Shown here one piece after another: positions 26,146 to 34,550 of a DNA stretch of 37,670 bases (within the stretch, counting starts at the first letter, position 1; each line of letters starts with the position of its first letter). The position numbers were made by a program, and so were the translations under genes. Origin of the DNA: an uncultured Acinetobacter sp. (GTDB lineage Bacteria > Pseudomonadota > Gammaproteobacteria > Pseudomonadales > Moraxellaceae); assembly GCF_943914805.1 (NCBI RefSeq), contig NZ_CALUDM010000016.1, forward strand, positions 1 to 37,670, in the 5' to 3' direction. The notes under the pieces were generated by a model, which searched no databases, was not told where the DNA came from, and was given only the letters and a program-made list of their open reading frames with translations.

Positions 26146-26709
26146 ATGAATGAACTTAAAAAACGACATGATCATCAATGTAAAGACAAGATGTCAAAAC
26201 CTAATACGGTTGAGGTTGAGAAAATTCAATTCGCTCATGTCGCAGAATATTACGCCTTAAAAAGCAAAAAAGAAGCTGTTAATAAAACAAACCCTATTCA
26301 ACAGATTAATCCTGTGACATCTATACAAATTCCTCTCGTAACAGAGCGTGTACAAGCTGGTTTTCCCTCTCCAGCTCAAGACTATATCGATAAAACTATT
26401 GATCTAAATCAACTTCTTGTTAAAAGTCCATTTTCGACTTTTATTGTTCGAGTCAATTCGCTCTCTATGTTAGGAATCGGTATCGATATTAATGATGAAT
26501 TGATTGTTGATCGTAGTCTTGAACCCAAACATCGAGATATTGTCATCGCACTGATCGACAATGATTTCACGGTAAAACGATTGATGATTGAGGACGATAA
26601 ATATTGGTTAAAAGCTGAAAATCCTGAATATAACGATATTTATTTTGATGAAGGTCAAGAACTTATGATTTGGGGTGTCGTTACTTACGTTTTAAAGAGC
26701 CTCAAATGA
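26146..26709 (+). CDS. umuD: UmuD-like S24 peptidase with long N-terminus
   Basis: LexA/UmuD-type self-cleaving protein; the cleaved form joins UmuC as DNA polymerase V for translesion synthesis. The S24 domain is complete: cleavage site QAGF (between Ala71 and Gly72), nucleophile Ser107 in VRVNSLSM and general-base Lys144 in NDFTVKRL. At 187 residues it is much longer than E. coli UmuD (139). The extra 45-50 residues are N-terminal and polar; Acinetobacter is known for a long UmuD homologue that also represses SOS genes. The usual SGxSM around the serine is NSLSM here. Met16 (26191) is another possible start. The stop overlaps the umuC start (ATGA). Confidence 0.9.
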   Translation: MNELKKRHDHQCKDKMSKPNTVEVEKIQFAHVAEYYALKSKKEAVNKTNPIQQINPVTSIQIPLVTERVQAGFPSPAQDYIDKTIDLNQLLVKSPFSTFIVRVNSLSMLGIGIDINDELIVDRSLEPKHRDIVIALIDNDFTVKRLMIEDDKYWLKAENPEYNDIYFDEGQELMIWGVVTYVLKSLK

Positions 26710-28004
26710 AATCAAAAAATAAAATCTTCGCACTTGTCGATGTCAATAATTGCTATGTCAGTTGCGAGCGTGTATTTGATCCATCATTAAATAATAAACC
26801 TGTAATTGTGCTATCGAATAACGACGGTTGTGCCGTAGCAAGAAGTCAGGAAGCGAAAGATTTGGGTATTAAAATGGCTGTGCCTTTCTTTCAAATCGAA
26901 GATATTGTTCAAAAATACGATGTCCAAGTTCTCTCAAGTAACTATGCTTTATATACTGAAATGTCACGTCGTTTTCACGGAATATTGGGAGAATTTGTTA
27001 GCACTTCAGAGCAAGAAATTTATTCAATTGATGAGTGTTTTCTTGAATTAACCGCTTATGAAAAAAGCTATGATCTCACTGAATATGCTCAGGAAATGCG
27101 TAAGCGCGTATGGAAATGGCTCGGTTTACCAGTCTGCATTGGTATTGGTCGAAGTAAAACTGAGGCTAAAATGGCCAATCATATGGCGAAAAAAGGCAAA
27201 CGTTTTGGTGGTGTATGCAATTTAGCATCGATGGATCCGAAACATCGAGATTATTTTTTAAGTTTGCTTGATGTCGGTGAAGTTTGGAATGTAGGTCGTA
27301 AACATACTAAAAAATTAAAAAGTATGGGAATTAATACAGTACTAGATCTCGCTGTATCAGACCCTGCTCAGATGAAAAAACATTTTTCTATCGTCATGGC
27401 AAAGACGATTTCTGAGTTACAAGGGATATCTTGCATCGAATTTGAACACACGCCACCGAGTAAAAAGCAAATTATTACCAGTCGTTCATTTGGCTCACGC
27501 GTTACTGAACTCAATGACTTAAAAGAAGCCATGAGTGCATACGCTCAAGATGCTTGCGCAAGACTTCGTGAAGGTGGATTACTTTGTGGTTGTATTATTA
27601 TTTTTGTGCAATCCAATCCTTTTGATGAGCATATACCCTTTTACAATCAATCTATTCCTTACGCCTTTTCTGAACCAACCGATTGTGTTACGGATTTGGT
27701 CAAAGCTGCAACTGAAATGCTAAATCGTATTTATAAAAAAGGAATTAAATATAAGAAATGTGGTGTAATTCTGACAGGTTTAGAATCCAAAAATAGCCAT
27801 GCTTTTGATTTACTGACAGATAGATCAGATATTGAGAAAAAAGATAAATTAATGTCTGCAATCGAAGGTGTGCATGAGCGCTTTGGTAAGAAAAAATTAG
27901 CACTCGGAGCTTCTTATATACCTAATCGTAGTTGGTCTATGAGTCGTAATAAACTCAGTAAAAATCCATTTAACTGGGATGAATTATTAAGCATAGATCA
28001 TTAA
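26706..28004 (+). CDS. umuC: Y-family DNA polymerase V subunit UmuC
   Basis: The catalytic subunit of error-prone polymerase V. 432 residues from the ATG at 26706, which overlaps the umuD stop by 4 bases; a longer frame to 26670 lies inside umuD. Y-family motifs are intact: FALVDVNNCYVSCERVFDP at the N-terminus (first catalytic Asp), IYSIDECFLEL (SxDE) and GIGRSKTEAKMANHMAKK. These are followed by the little-finger region and the C-terminal part with MSRNKLSKNPFNWDEL typical of UmuC. The overlap gives a two-gene operon, probably damage-inducible. Confidence 0.95.
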   Translation: MKSKNKIFALVDVNNCYVSCERVFDPSLNNKPVIVLSNNDGCAVARSQEAKDLGIKMAVPFFQIEDIVQKYDVQVLSSNYALYTEMSRRFHGILGEFVSTSEQEIYSIDECFLELTAYEKSYDLTEYAQEMRKRVWKWLGLPVCIGIGRSKTEAKMANHMAKKGKRFGGVCNLASMDPKHRDYFLSLLDVGEVWNVGRKHTKKLKSMGINTVLDLAVSDPAQMKKHFSIVMAKTISELQGISCIEFEHTPPSKKQIITSRSFGSRVTELNDLKEAMSAYAQDACARLREGGLLCGCIIIFVQSNPFDEHIPFYNQSIPYAFSEPTDCVTDLVKAATEMLNRIYKKGIKYKKCGVILTGLESKNSHAFDLLTDRSDIEKKDKLMSAIEGVHERFGKKKLALGASYIPNRSWSMSRNKLSKNPFNWDELLSIDH

Positions 28005-28054
28005 CATCATATAATTGAATCAACGGATTAATCAATTTTAGATTAGTTACTATT

Positions 28055-28606
28055 TTAACATTCTTGATTATAATCGCTTTTCAACATCAACATTTTGATT
28101 TCATCTGAATGCTTTCCTTTATAATTTAATGCATTTTTTATAATATCTACAGTTTTGAATCCCATTTTTTGATAAACATGTAGCCCACGTTGATTATGAC
28201 TATACACTTCTAGCTCTAAGCGTTCTAAATTTAATGTATTAAATACAAATTCTAAAACCAGACTGATTGCCTGAGTGCCATAACCTTGGCCAGTCAATCC
28301 GATATGACACATTGATATGCGAAAGCCCGCAGTTTTATCTACTTGATCTATATCCATAATTACAAGCTCACCAATCATTTGATGATTACTATTCAAACAA
28401 ATCGCAAAGTCATAGCGGCTTGTATCCTTTTGACATTTAATTATATGTTGTTGTATTTGCTCTAATGTAAAATCTGCTGTTGTTCCAGTCATATAACGAA
28501 TTTCTTCGATTTGAACGCTTGCTAAAAGAAGTTGAGCATCTTCAATAGTTACAGGTCTTAAATAGATTTCTAGATTTTCAAATTTGTGCATATATTTTTG
28601 ATACAT
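28055..28606 (-). CDS. GNAT-family N-acetyltransferase
   Basis: 183-residue acetyl-CoA-dependent acetyltransferase of the RimJ/SpeG-like type. Seen: LYLRPVTIEDAQLLL at the start, the acetyl-CoA motif A HIGLTGQGYGTQAISLVLEF near residues 100-119, and the motif-B end LELEVYSHNQRGLHVYQKMGFK that marks this class. The substrate (an amine, peptide or antibiotic) cannot be told from sequence. The start may be Met6 (28591) rather than 28606. Convergent with umuC, 50 bp apart. Confidence 0.87.
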   Translation of the reverse strand: MYQKYMHKFENLEIYLRPVTIEDAQLLLASVQIEEIRYMTGTTADFTLEQIQQHIIKCQKDTSRYDFAICLNSNHQMIGELVIMDIDQVDKTAGFRISMCHIGLTGQGYGTQAISLVLEFVFNTLNLERLELEVYSHNQRGLHVYQKMGFKTVDIIKNALNYKGKHSDEIKMLMLKSDYNQEC

Positions 28607-28784
28607 TTGTCATTATCAATACAAGATGAATATAAATTAGCACTTTTTCTATTTGATGATAATAGATTCATTTATATTTTAATATTTTGCTATTAATTCA
28701 ATGTAACTTTCTTATGATATCTATTCTGCTAGTCTAGAGCTTCATTTTTAAATAATCACTTTAATCATTTCTATAGACAATAAA

Positions 28785-28820
28785 AAAAACTTGCACCAAA
28801 TATATTTGATGCAAGTTTTT
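28785..28820 (-). terminator. Rho-independent terminator of the yceI-like gene
   Basis: On the minus strand, AAAAACTTGCATCAAA pairs with TTTGGTGCAAGTTTTT (one T-G wobble) across a 4-base loop and continues into more T residues. It begins 19 bases after the gene's stop at 28840. Confidence 0.88.
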
Positions 28821-28839
28821 AATTTTCTTACGTAACTTA

Positions 28840-29424
28840 TTACTTAGAAGCAGGAACAGATGCTTCAGTGGTAATATTTACAGTGATCTTATCGCCGACA
28901 TTTGGCACATAAGCACCTACACCAAAAGCAGAACGATCAAACGATGTTGTTGCATTAAAACCAATTGACTGTGCTTTAGTCATTGGGTGTACGCCTTGTT
29001 TGTTTAAAACAGCATCTAAAACAACAGGTTTAGTTACATCTTTAACTGTTAAGTTACCTGTAATTTTGTATTTGTTTTTACCAACAGCTTGCACTTTAGT
29101 ACTTTTAAAAGTGATCGTTGGGTATTTTTCAGCATTAAAGAAATCAGCATTCTTTAGGTGCTCATCCAAAGCTTTTACATTGGTATTCAAGCTAGATAAT
29201 GGAATAGTCACATTTACTGATGAGTTTGCAGGTTTTGCATTATCTACAGAAATCACACCTTGAATATCGCTAAAATTAGCTGATGGCGTTGAAAAACCGA
29301 AGTGATTCCAAGTAAATACTGTTGCAGTATGTGTTGGGTCAATAGTGTAATCCACTGGCTTTGCCATCGTGAATGTTGCTACAGATGCTACCGCCAAACC
29401 TAATGTTAATGCTTTAAAGTTCAT
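28840..29424 (-). CDS. YceI-family periplasmic lipid-binding-like protein
   Basis: 194-residue exported protein of the YceI family, whose beta-barrel binds polyisoprenoids or similar lipids. The start is the ATG at 29424, with AGAG upstream; ten further upstream codons are open but poor. The signal peptide MNFKALTLGLAVASVATFTMA ends in an Ala-x-Ala-like site before KPVDYTIDPTHT. The family patterns follow: DPTHTATVFTWNHFGFS, the NADFFNAEKYPTITFKST block and GNLTVKDVTKPVVLDAVLN. Monocistronic and divergent from the OsmC-like gene. Confidence 0.93.
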   Translation of the reverse strand: MNFKALTLGLAVASVATFTMAKPVDYTIDPTHTATVFTWNHFGFSTPSANFSDIQGVISVDNAKPANSSVNVTIPLSSLNTNVKALDEHLKNADFFNAEKYPTITFKSTKVQAVGKNKYKITGNLTVKDVTKPVVLDAVLNKQGVHPMTKAQSIGFNATTSFDRSAFGVGAYVPNVGDKITVNITTEASVPASK

Positions 29425-29725
29425 GTTCTTAATCTCTCTATCGATAGTTGTCATTTTATACTTCTGTTATTTTAATGCACTGTTATAGATAAGACGATAT
29501 GTTGCAAAATTAGAACGAAGTATAGAAGTATGCTCGTAAAATAACTGAGAAAAGCGCTCATCATCTTCATTTTTATGTTTTTATTAGAAAGAATATCTCC
29601 GTTTTCCATTCCAGTTTGCTTTTAAACCATATAATTTTAGAAACAACGTATACAAAATAACTACAGTTAAAAGCTGTCTTAAGGCGTTGTATAGCAATAT
29701 TAATTTTATTTGCGAAGGATTAAAA

Positions 29726-30133
29726 ATGGTCAACAGTGTTTTAGCGCAAAGTACAAAAACACCTTACCGTGTAACGCTCACCAATGCTCAAGGTCATACA
29801 TGGTATGCCGATGAACCTGCTGATAAAGGCGGTCAGGATACAGCTCCAAATCCAATGCAAATTTTATTATCAGCTTTAGGCGCATGTACTACGATAACCT
29901 TAGAAATGTATGCAAATCACAAGGGTATCGAAATTGAGCACGTACAAGTAGATTTGAGTCTAAACCCTGATGGTGATCCCGAAGCAGGTCAAAATAATAT
30001 TGTACGAAAAATTATCTTAAAGGGTGATTTTACCGAAGATCAGCATAAGCGTTTATTGAAAGTCTCTGAAAGTTGTCCAGTTCATAAACTATTAACTTCA
30101 AATATTCAGATTCAAACAGAGTTAAATGTCTAA
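29726..30133 (+). CDS. OsmC-family peroxidase-like protein
   Basis: 135 residues from the ATG at 29726, with GAAGGA 8 bases upstream; a longer frame to 29687 is not needed. OsmC/Ohr-type proteins reduce organic hydroperoxides with two Cys. Both are here: ALGACTTITLEMYANHKG (first Cys) and SESCPVHKLL (second Cys). The arrangement is close to the YhfA-like subgroup, whose substrate is less certain than that of Ohr. It is divergent from the yceI-like gene, sharing the upstream region. Confidence 0.88.
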   Translation: MVNSVLAQSTKTPYRVTLTNAQGHTWYADEPADKGGQDTAPNPMQILLSALGACTTITLEMYANHKGIEIEHVQVDLSLNPDGDPEAGQNNIVRKIILKGDFTEDQHKRLLKVSESCPVHKLLTSNIQIQTELNV

Positions 30134-30147
30134 AAGATCATTATATC

Positions 30148-30174
30148 AATGAGTCAGTGTTTTACTGGCTCATT
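30148..30174 (+). terminator. Hairpin after the osmC-like gene
   Basis: AATGAGTCAGT and ACTGGCTCATT pair (one T-G wobble) around GTTTT, 14 bases after the stop. The downstream sequence is A-rich rather than T-rich, so termination is uncertain. Confidence 0.45.
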
Positions 30175-30249
30175 AAAAATTAGAATAAATCACTGTAAAC
30201 TTAGATCAAAATTCAATCATGAATATATTAAAAAATTAAAGAGACGATC

Positions 30250-31338
30250 ATGAAAATAAAATACTTATGTTTATTATTATTCTCATTGCATCACTCAGCA
30301 GTATATGCTGATGTTGATTTATCAGAAATCCAATCACTTGCAGATTTCACCGACCAAGTGATGGAAACAAACCATTTAGCAACAATAGAACCTCAAATTA
30401 AGCTACAGATTCAACAAGCTCAACAATATGTTCAACCTTTATTAAAATCAACAAAGATCAGTTATAACGATTCTGTTTATTTGCATAATTATGCAATTAT
30501 CACGTCACAATATGCTGAATATTTACTTGAGCAGCATTGTATCCCCCTGTCTATTCCTTATCAGGAAAAAACTGAAGAAGCTTATCTTGCACTACTCAAG
30601 CGTGACCCTAATGACAAAATAGCACTCAATAATTTAGGATTATTTTATGCAAAAATGTCTGTTTATTATCGAAAAAATACAGACCCAACACTACGCTTAG
30701 AGAATTTGAATAAAGCTGAGCAATTGTTTTCATCATTGATGAAACTTGATCCTGAAGATAAAGAACATCAAACCAATTACTATGCTGTTCTCAGTGATAA
30801 ACTCATGCTTTTACAGAAACATCATCGTGATTTTGAAGAACAAAAACGTTTAATGAATATCATTAAAAAGCCATTATTTAAATATTTATCAAATCCGAAA
30901 TCCCAACTTAATGCTATTGATACTGGTAATTTTCTTATACTGGTACAACAATATTTTAAAATATTAAACACTGAAAACCCTCAAACTGCCATAAAATGGC
31001 TGAGTGATCATCAGTCCAAAATAGAAGCCATTGTGCAAAAGAATCATAAATACACACAGCGTGAGAATGAGTTTTTAGCTGAGTTTTATGCCCTACTTGA
31101 ACAGCCTAAACAAGCACTGCATTATTTAAAACAATTTGAAGTTTCAAATGATGAGGCAACAACTCCCGATTCAATTGAAAATGAACCTAACCTTGCTAAT
31201 TTAAAATTGAATGCAGAATATCAGCAATGGTTTAAACAATATAAACATGATTATAAAGAATACCGTAAAGCAATTCCTAAGTTGTGCAAAATCACACAAC
31301 TTGAAACTATTCAATCATTGGACATTAAAAATTATTAA
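30250..31338 (+). CDS. Exported TPR-like hypothetical protein (362 aa)
   Basis: No named family recognised. An N-terminal signal peptide (MKIKYLCLLLFSLHHSAVYA, cleavage near residue 20) points to the periplasm. The rest is mostly helical. TPR-like stretches include YLALLKRDPNDKIALNNLGLFYAKM and QLFSSLMKLDPEDKEHQTNYYAVL, each with the A/L and DP spacing of a tetratricopeptide turn; a third similar part is near residues 277-300. A ribosome binding site AAAGAGA precedes the ATG. It stands alone and is convergent with the YnfA-like gene, with stop codons in one palindrome. Probably a protein-interaction scaffold in the envelope; this is inference only. Confidence 0.75.
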   Translation: MKIKYLCLLLFSLHHSAVYADVDLSEIQSLADFTDQVMETNHLATIEPQIKLQIQQAQQYVQPLLKSTKISYNDSVYLHNYAIITSQYAEYLLEQHCIPLSIPYQEKTEEAYLALLKRDPNDKIALNNLGLFYAKMSVYYRKNTDPTLRLENLNKAEQLFSSLMKLDPEDKEHQTNYYAVLSDKLMLLQKHHRDFEEQKRLMNIIKKPLFKYLSNPKSQLNAIDTGNFLILVQQYFKILNTENPQTAIKWLSDHQSKIEAIVQKNHKYTQRENEFLAEFYALLEQPKQALHYLKQFEVSNDEATTPDSIENEPNLANLKLNAEYQQWFKQYKHDYKEYRKAIPKLCKITQLETIQSLDIKNY

Positions 31339-31356
31339 TCAAAAAATTTTGATTAA
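31335..31356. repeat. Palindrome holding both convergent stop codons
   Basis: TTAATCAAAA-AA-TTTTGATTAA is a 10-bp inverted repeat with a 2-base centre. The TAA of the exported protein gene and the TAA of the YnfA-like gene each lie in one arm. It may form a weak terminator stem in both directions. Confidence 0.45.
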
Positions 31357-31706
31357 CGAATCAAACCTTGTGGTTGTAATATAATCAGGCCAGCACCAAT
31401 TAAAACTACTGCCCCACCCAATAAATCCCAACGAGTCAAACTCACTTGATCTACGAATCTTAACCACATCAATGCTGTAAAAATATAAATTCCACCATAA
31501 GCTGCATAAATACGCCCTGAAGCTGCAGGATGTAAAGTTAATAACCACACAAAAACAGCCAAACTCAGTGCTGTTGGAATCCATAACCAATGACTTTTAT
31601 GCTGATTTAAAATCAAATAAGGAAAATAGCAACCGAGGATTTCTGCAATTGCAGTCACTAAAAATAAAAAAAATGTTGTGATTATTTTAGTTAATTGAAT
31701 GTCCAT
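31353..31706 (-). CDS. YnfA/UPF0060-family membrane protein
   Basis: 117-residue inner-membrane protein of the UPF0060 (YnfA) family, related to the small multidrug-resistance transporters. Four hydrophobic helices fill the sequence. Family blocks are AEILGCYFPYL in the first helix, LHPAASGRIYAAYGGIYIFTALMWLRFVD in the middle and GAVVLIGAGLIILQP at the end. Some members confer tolerance to dyes or detergents; the substrate here is unknown. Monocistronic. Confidence 0.92.
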   Translation of the reverse strand: MDIQLTKIITTFFLFLVTAIAEILGCYFPYLILNQHKSHWLWIPTALSLAVFVWLLTLHPAASGRIYAAYGGIYIFTALMWLRFVDQVSLTRWDLLGGAVVLIGAGLIILQPQGLIR

Positions 31707-31793
31707 AAAATATGACTAATACCTAAATACATTCTGTTTCACAGAATTTCTAAGATGATAAAAATAAAAGTAGTTTATATCATATATAGAAAA

Positions 31794-31811
31794 ACCCGTG
31801 TAAACACGGGT
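31794..31811 (-). terminator. Rho-independent terminator of clpA
   Basis: ACCCGTG and CACGGGT form a 7-bp GC-rich stem with loop TTTA on the minus strand, followed by TTTT. It starts 19 bases after the clpA stop. Confidence 0.8.
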
Positions 31812-31830
31812 CATTTTAAAACACTTTGAA

Positions 31831-34107
31831 TTAAGCAGGTTCGGCAGTTTGGTCTTCAAATACTTCCAATGTTAACCCAACAGCTTTGCCATTTTCTTTC
31901 TTCACAGAAACAGCCACATTACCACCATGATCAGCTAATTCACCGAATAGAATCATTTCAGCAAGCGGTTTCTTCAAGTGTTCTTGAATCAGACGTTGCA
32001 TTGGACGTGCGCCCATTAAACGATCGTAGCCATTCTCAGCCATCCAATCACGAGCACTTTGGTCCACTTCAAGAACAACTTTCTTCTCATCAAGCTGAGC
32101 TTGCAATTCTGTCAAGAATTTATCGACCACAGACTCAATGACACTAGTTTGCAATGCTTTGAACTGAATCACACCATCCAAACGGTTACGGAATTCAGGT
32201 GCGAAAGCGCGTTTCATCGCCTCTTGGTTGTCATTACTATTGTCTTGTTCAGTGAATCCGATACTGGTACGTGAAATACTTTCTGCACCGATATTGGTAG
32301 TTAAGACAATAATCACATTACGGAAGTCTGACTTACGACCATTATTATCCGTTAAAGCGCCATGATCCATGACTTGTAATAACAAGTTAAAGACATCTGG
32401 ATGTGCTTTTTCGATCTCATCGAGTAATAAAACACAATGTGGATTTTTATGGATCGCATCTGTCAATAAACCACCTTGGTCATAACCGACATAACCCGGA
32501 GGTGCACCAATCAAACGAGAAACAGCATGACGTTCCATATATTCGGACATATCGAAACGAACTAATTCTACGCCTAACAATTTCGCCAATTGTTTGGTAA
32601 CTTCTGTTTTACCTACACCTGTTGGACCTGCGAAAACAAAGCTACCTACTGGTTTATCTGGTGATTTCAAACCTGCACGTGACAACTTAATTGCAGATGC
32701 CAATGCTGTAATGGCTTCATCTTGACCAAACACTACACGTTTAAGATCGCGCTCAAGATATTCAAGTACAGATTTATCATCTTTAGATACAGTTTTCGGT
32801 GGAATACGTGCAATTTTAGACACGATATCTTCGATATTTTCCACCGTAATTAATGTATCGTCCTGCTCTGCTTTTAAGCGACGTTGTGCACCCGCTTCAT
32901 CAATTACATCAATGGCTTTATCTGGCAAAAAGCGATCGTTAATGAATTTAGCAGACAACTCAACAGCTGAAATTAAAGCCATATCATCATATTTAACATG
33001 ATGGAATTCTTCGAATTTAACTTTTAAACCACGGAGAATATCTATGGTTTCTGCAATTGATGGTTCATTCACATCAATTTTTTGGAAACGGCGTGATAAA
33101 GCGTGATCTTTTTCAAAAACTTGGCGATATTCTTGGAATGTCGTAGAGCCAATACAACGTAATGAGCCATTCGCTAAAGCAGGTTTAATTAAGTTTGATG
33201 CATCCATCGTACTGCCCATACTTGAGCCAGCACCAATAATCATATGGATTTCATCAATAAATAAAATCGCTTCTGGTTTCTTTTTCAAAGCATTTAAAAG
33301 TTGTTTTAAACGTTTTTCAAAATCACCACGGTATTTTGTACCTGCAACCAACGCGCCAATATCGAGGCTAAATACTTCAGCATTTTGCAGTGGTTTAGGC
33401 GCTTTACCATTCACAATGAGCCAAGCCAAGCCTTCCGCAATCGAAGTTTTACCAACACCCGGATCACCGACTAAAAGCGGATTATTTTTACGGCGACGAC
33501 ATAGAATTTGCGCTGCACGCTCAATTTCTTTTTCACGACCAATCAGAGGATCTGTTTTGCCCTTTTGCGCTTCAACATTGAGATTGAGCGTATAAAGCTC
33601 TAAAGGACCTGCATTTGCAGAAGAACTCGATTCACCGTCTAAATCATCTGATTCTTCTTCAACTTGAATTTCTTCTTTACGTGCGCCATGTGACAAGTAT
33701 TGAGTCAATGTCAAACGGTTGATCTGATGGCGTTTAAGTAAATAGACCGCAAATGAATCACGTTCAGAATACATTGCAACCAGTACGTCAGCACCTTCAA
33801 CTGTACGATCTCCACCGCTTGATTGCACATGGAAAATTGCACGTTGCAAAATACGGTCAAAACTTTCAGTTGGATGTGGCGCTTGATCGCTGTTTTCGCC
33901 TAATTTAGGCGTATGTTGCTCAACATATTCTTCAAGTTCTTTACGCAAAGTTATAATTTCAGCACCGCATGCTTTTAATGCATTTACTGCAGAATCATTA
34001 TCAAGTAAAGCCAACAATAAATGTTCAACTGTAAGAAACTCATGTCTCTTTTGACGAGCCATGCTAACAGCCAAACGTAGTGAAACCTCTAATTGACGAC
34101 TGAGCAT
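31831..34107 (-). CDS. clpA: ATP-dependent Clp protease ATP-binding subunit ClpA
   Basis: Hexameric AAA+ unfoldase that feeds substrates, including ClpS-delivered N-end-rule proteins, into ClpP. 758 residues as in E. coli. The N-domain (about 1-145) has the repeated Clp_N pattern. A linker with an acidic Ser/Asp/Glu stretch follows (EVEEESDDLDGESSSS region, about 148-164). ATPase 1 has GDPGVGKT at 214-221 and Walker B FIDEIH; ATPase 2 has GPTGVGKT near 500 and LLLDEIEKAHPDV. The ATG at 34107 has GGGGG upstream. It follows clpS by 8 bases, so the two form one operon. No ClpP gene in this window. Confidence 0.96.
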   Translation of the reverse strand: MLSRQLEVSLRLAVSMARQKRHEFLTVEHLLLALLDNDSAVNALKACGAEIITLRKELEEYVEQHTPKLGENSDQAPHPTESFDRILQRAIFHVQSSGGDRTVEGADVLVAMYSERDSFAVYLLKRHQINRLTLTQYLSHGARKEEIQVEEESDDLDGESSSSANAGPLELYTLNLNVEAQKGKTDPLIGREKEIERAAQILCRRRKNNPLLVGDPGVGKTSIAEGLAWLIVNGKAPKPLQNAEVFSLDIGALVAGTKYRGDFEKRLKQLLNALKKKPEAILFIDEIHMIIGAGSSMGSTMDASNLIKPALANGSLRCIGSTTFQEYRQVFEKDHALSRRFQKIDVNEPSIAETIDILRGLKVKFEEFHHVKYDDMALISAVELSAKFINDRFLPDKAIDVIDEAGAQRRLKAEQDDTLITVENIEDIVSKIARIPPKTVSKDDKSVLEYLERDLKRVVFGQDEAITALASAIKLSRAGLKSPDKPVGSFVFAGPTGVGKTEVTKQLAKLLGVELVRFDMSEYMERHAVSRLIGAPPGYVGYDQGGLLTDAIHKNPHCVLLLDEIEKAHPDVFNLLLQVMDHGALTDNNGRKSDFRNVIIVLTTNIGAESISRTSIGFTEQDNSNDNQEAMKRAFAPEFRNRLDGVIQFKALQTSVIESVVDKFLTELQAQLDEKKVVLEVDQSARDWMAENGYDRLMGARPMQRLIQEHLKKPLAEMILFGELADHGGNVAVSVKKENGKAVGLTLEVFEDQTAEPA

Positions 34108-34115
34108 GAAACCCC

Positions 34116-34547
34116 CTATTCTTTTGGCTCAATCTGACAAAGTAACGGATGACCTTGTGACCGAGCATAGTTATTTACCTGGTTTGCTTTAGTTTCCGCA
34201 ATGTCTCGCGGATAAACACCAGCTTCACCTTTACCTTCATAATGTACTGTTAACATTACTTGAGTGGCTTGGTCAAGATTCAAAGCGAAGTATTGTTGTA
34301 AAATTTCAATAACAAAGTCCATTGGCGTATAGTCATCGTTCATTAAAACGACAGCATACATCGGAGGACGTTTCACTTCTGGCGGTGCTGTTTGCACTGC
34401 AACATCATCTTGACCATGGTCTGGATCGTCAGTATTGCTCATGCGCGTGTTCAAATGCCAATCGATATAACCTGAATCGTGGAATGATGATTTCACTTCA
34501 TTTAAGCTCATTTGACGCTTTATACTTCGCATAATATTTAGATACAT
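34116..34547 (-). CDS. clpS: ATP-dependent Clp protease adaptor ClpS
   Basis: Adaptor that recognises N-end-rule substrates and docks on ClpA. The folded core is clear: PPMYAVVLMNDDYTPMDFVIEILQQYF with the substrate-binding NDD/TPM residues, VMLTVHYEGKGEAGVYPRDIAETKA and the C-terminal ARSQGHPLLCQIEP. From 34547 the product has 143 residues; E. coli ClpS has 106. In-frame ATGs at Met13 (34511) and Met36 (34442) are alternatives, the last giving 108 residues. No strong ribosome binding site decides. Cotranscribed with clpA. Confidence 0.93.
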   Translation of the reverse strand: MYLNIMRSIKRQMSLNEVKSSFHDSGYIDWHLNTRMSNTDDPDHGQDDVAVQTAPPEVKRPPMYAVVLMNDDYTPMDFVIEILQQYFALNLDQATQVMLTVHYEGKGEAGVYPRDIAETKANQVNNYARSQGHPLLCQIEPKE

Positions 34548-34550
34548 AAA

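Noticed and set aside
7895..28054. The sequence GATAGTTACTATT occurs upstream of two genes (7895-7907 and 17786-17798), with a near copy at 28043-28054; it contains the palindrome TAGTTACTA.
   Set aside because: A 13-base AT-rich match recurring in 37 kb of AT-rich DNA is expected by chance, and the third copy sits between convergent genes, so it is not a convincing shared operator.
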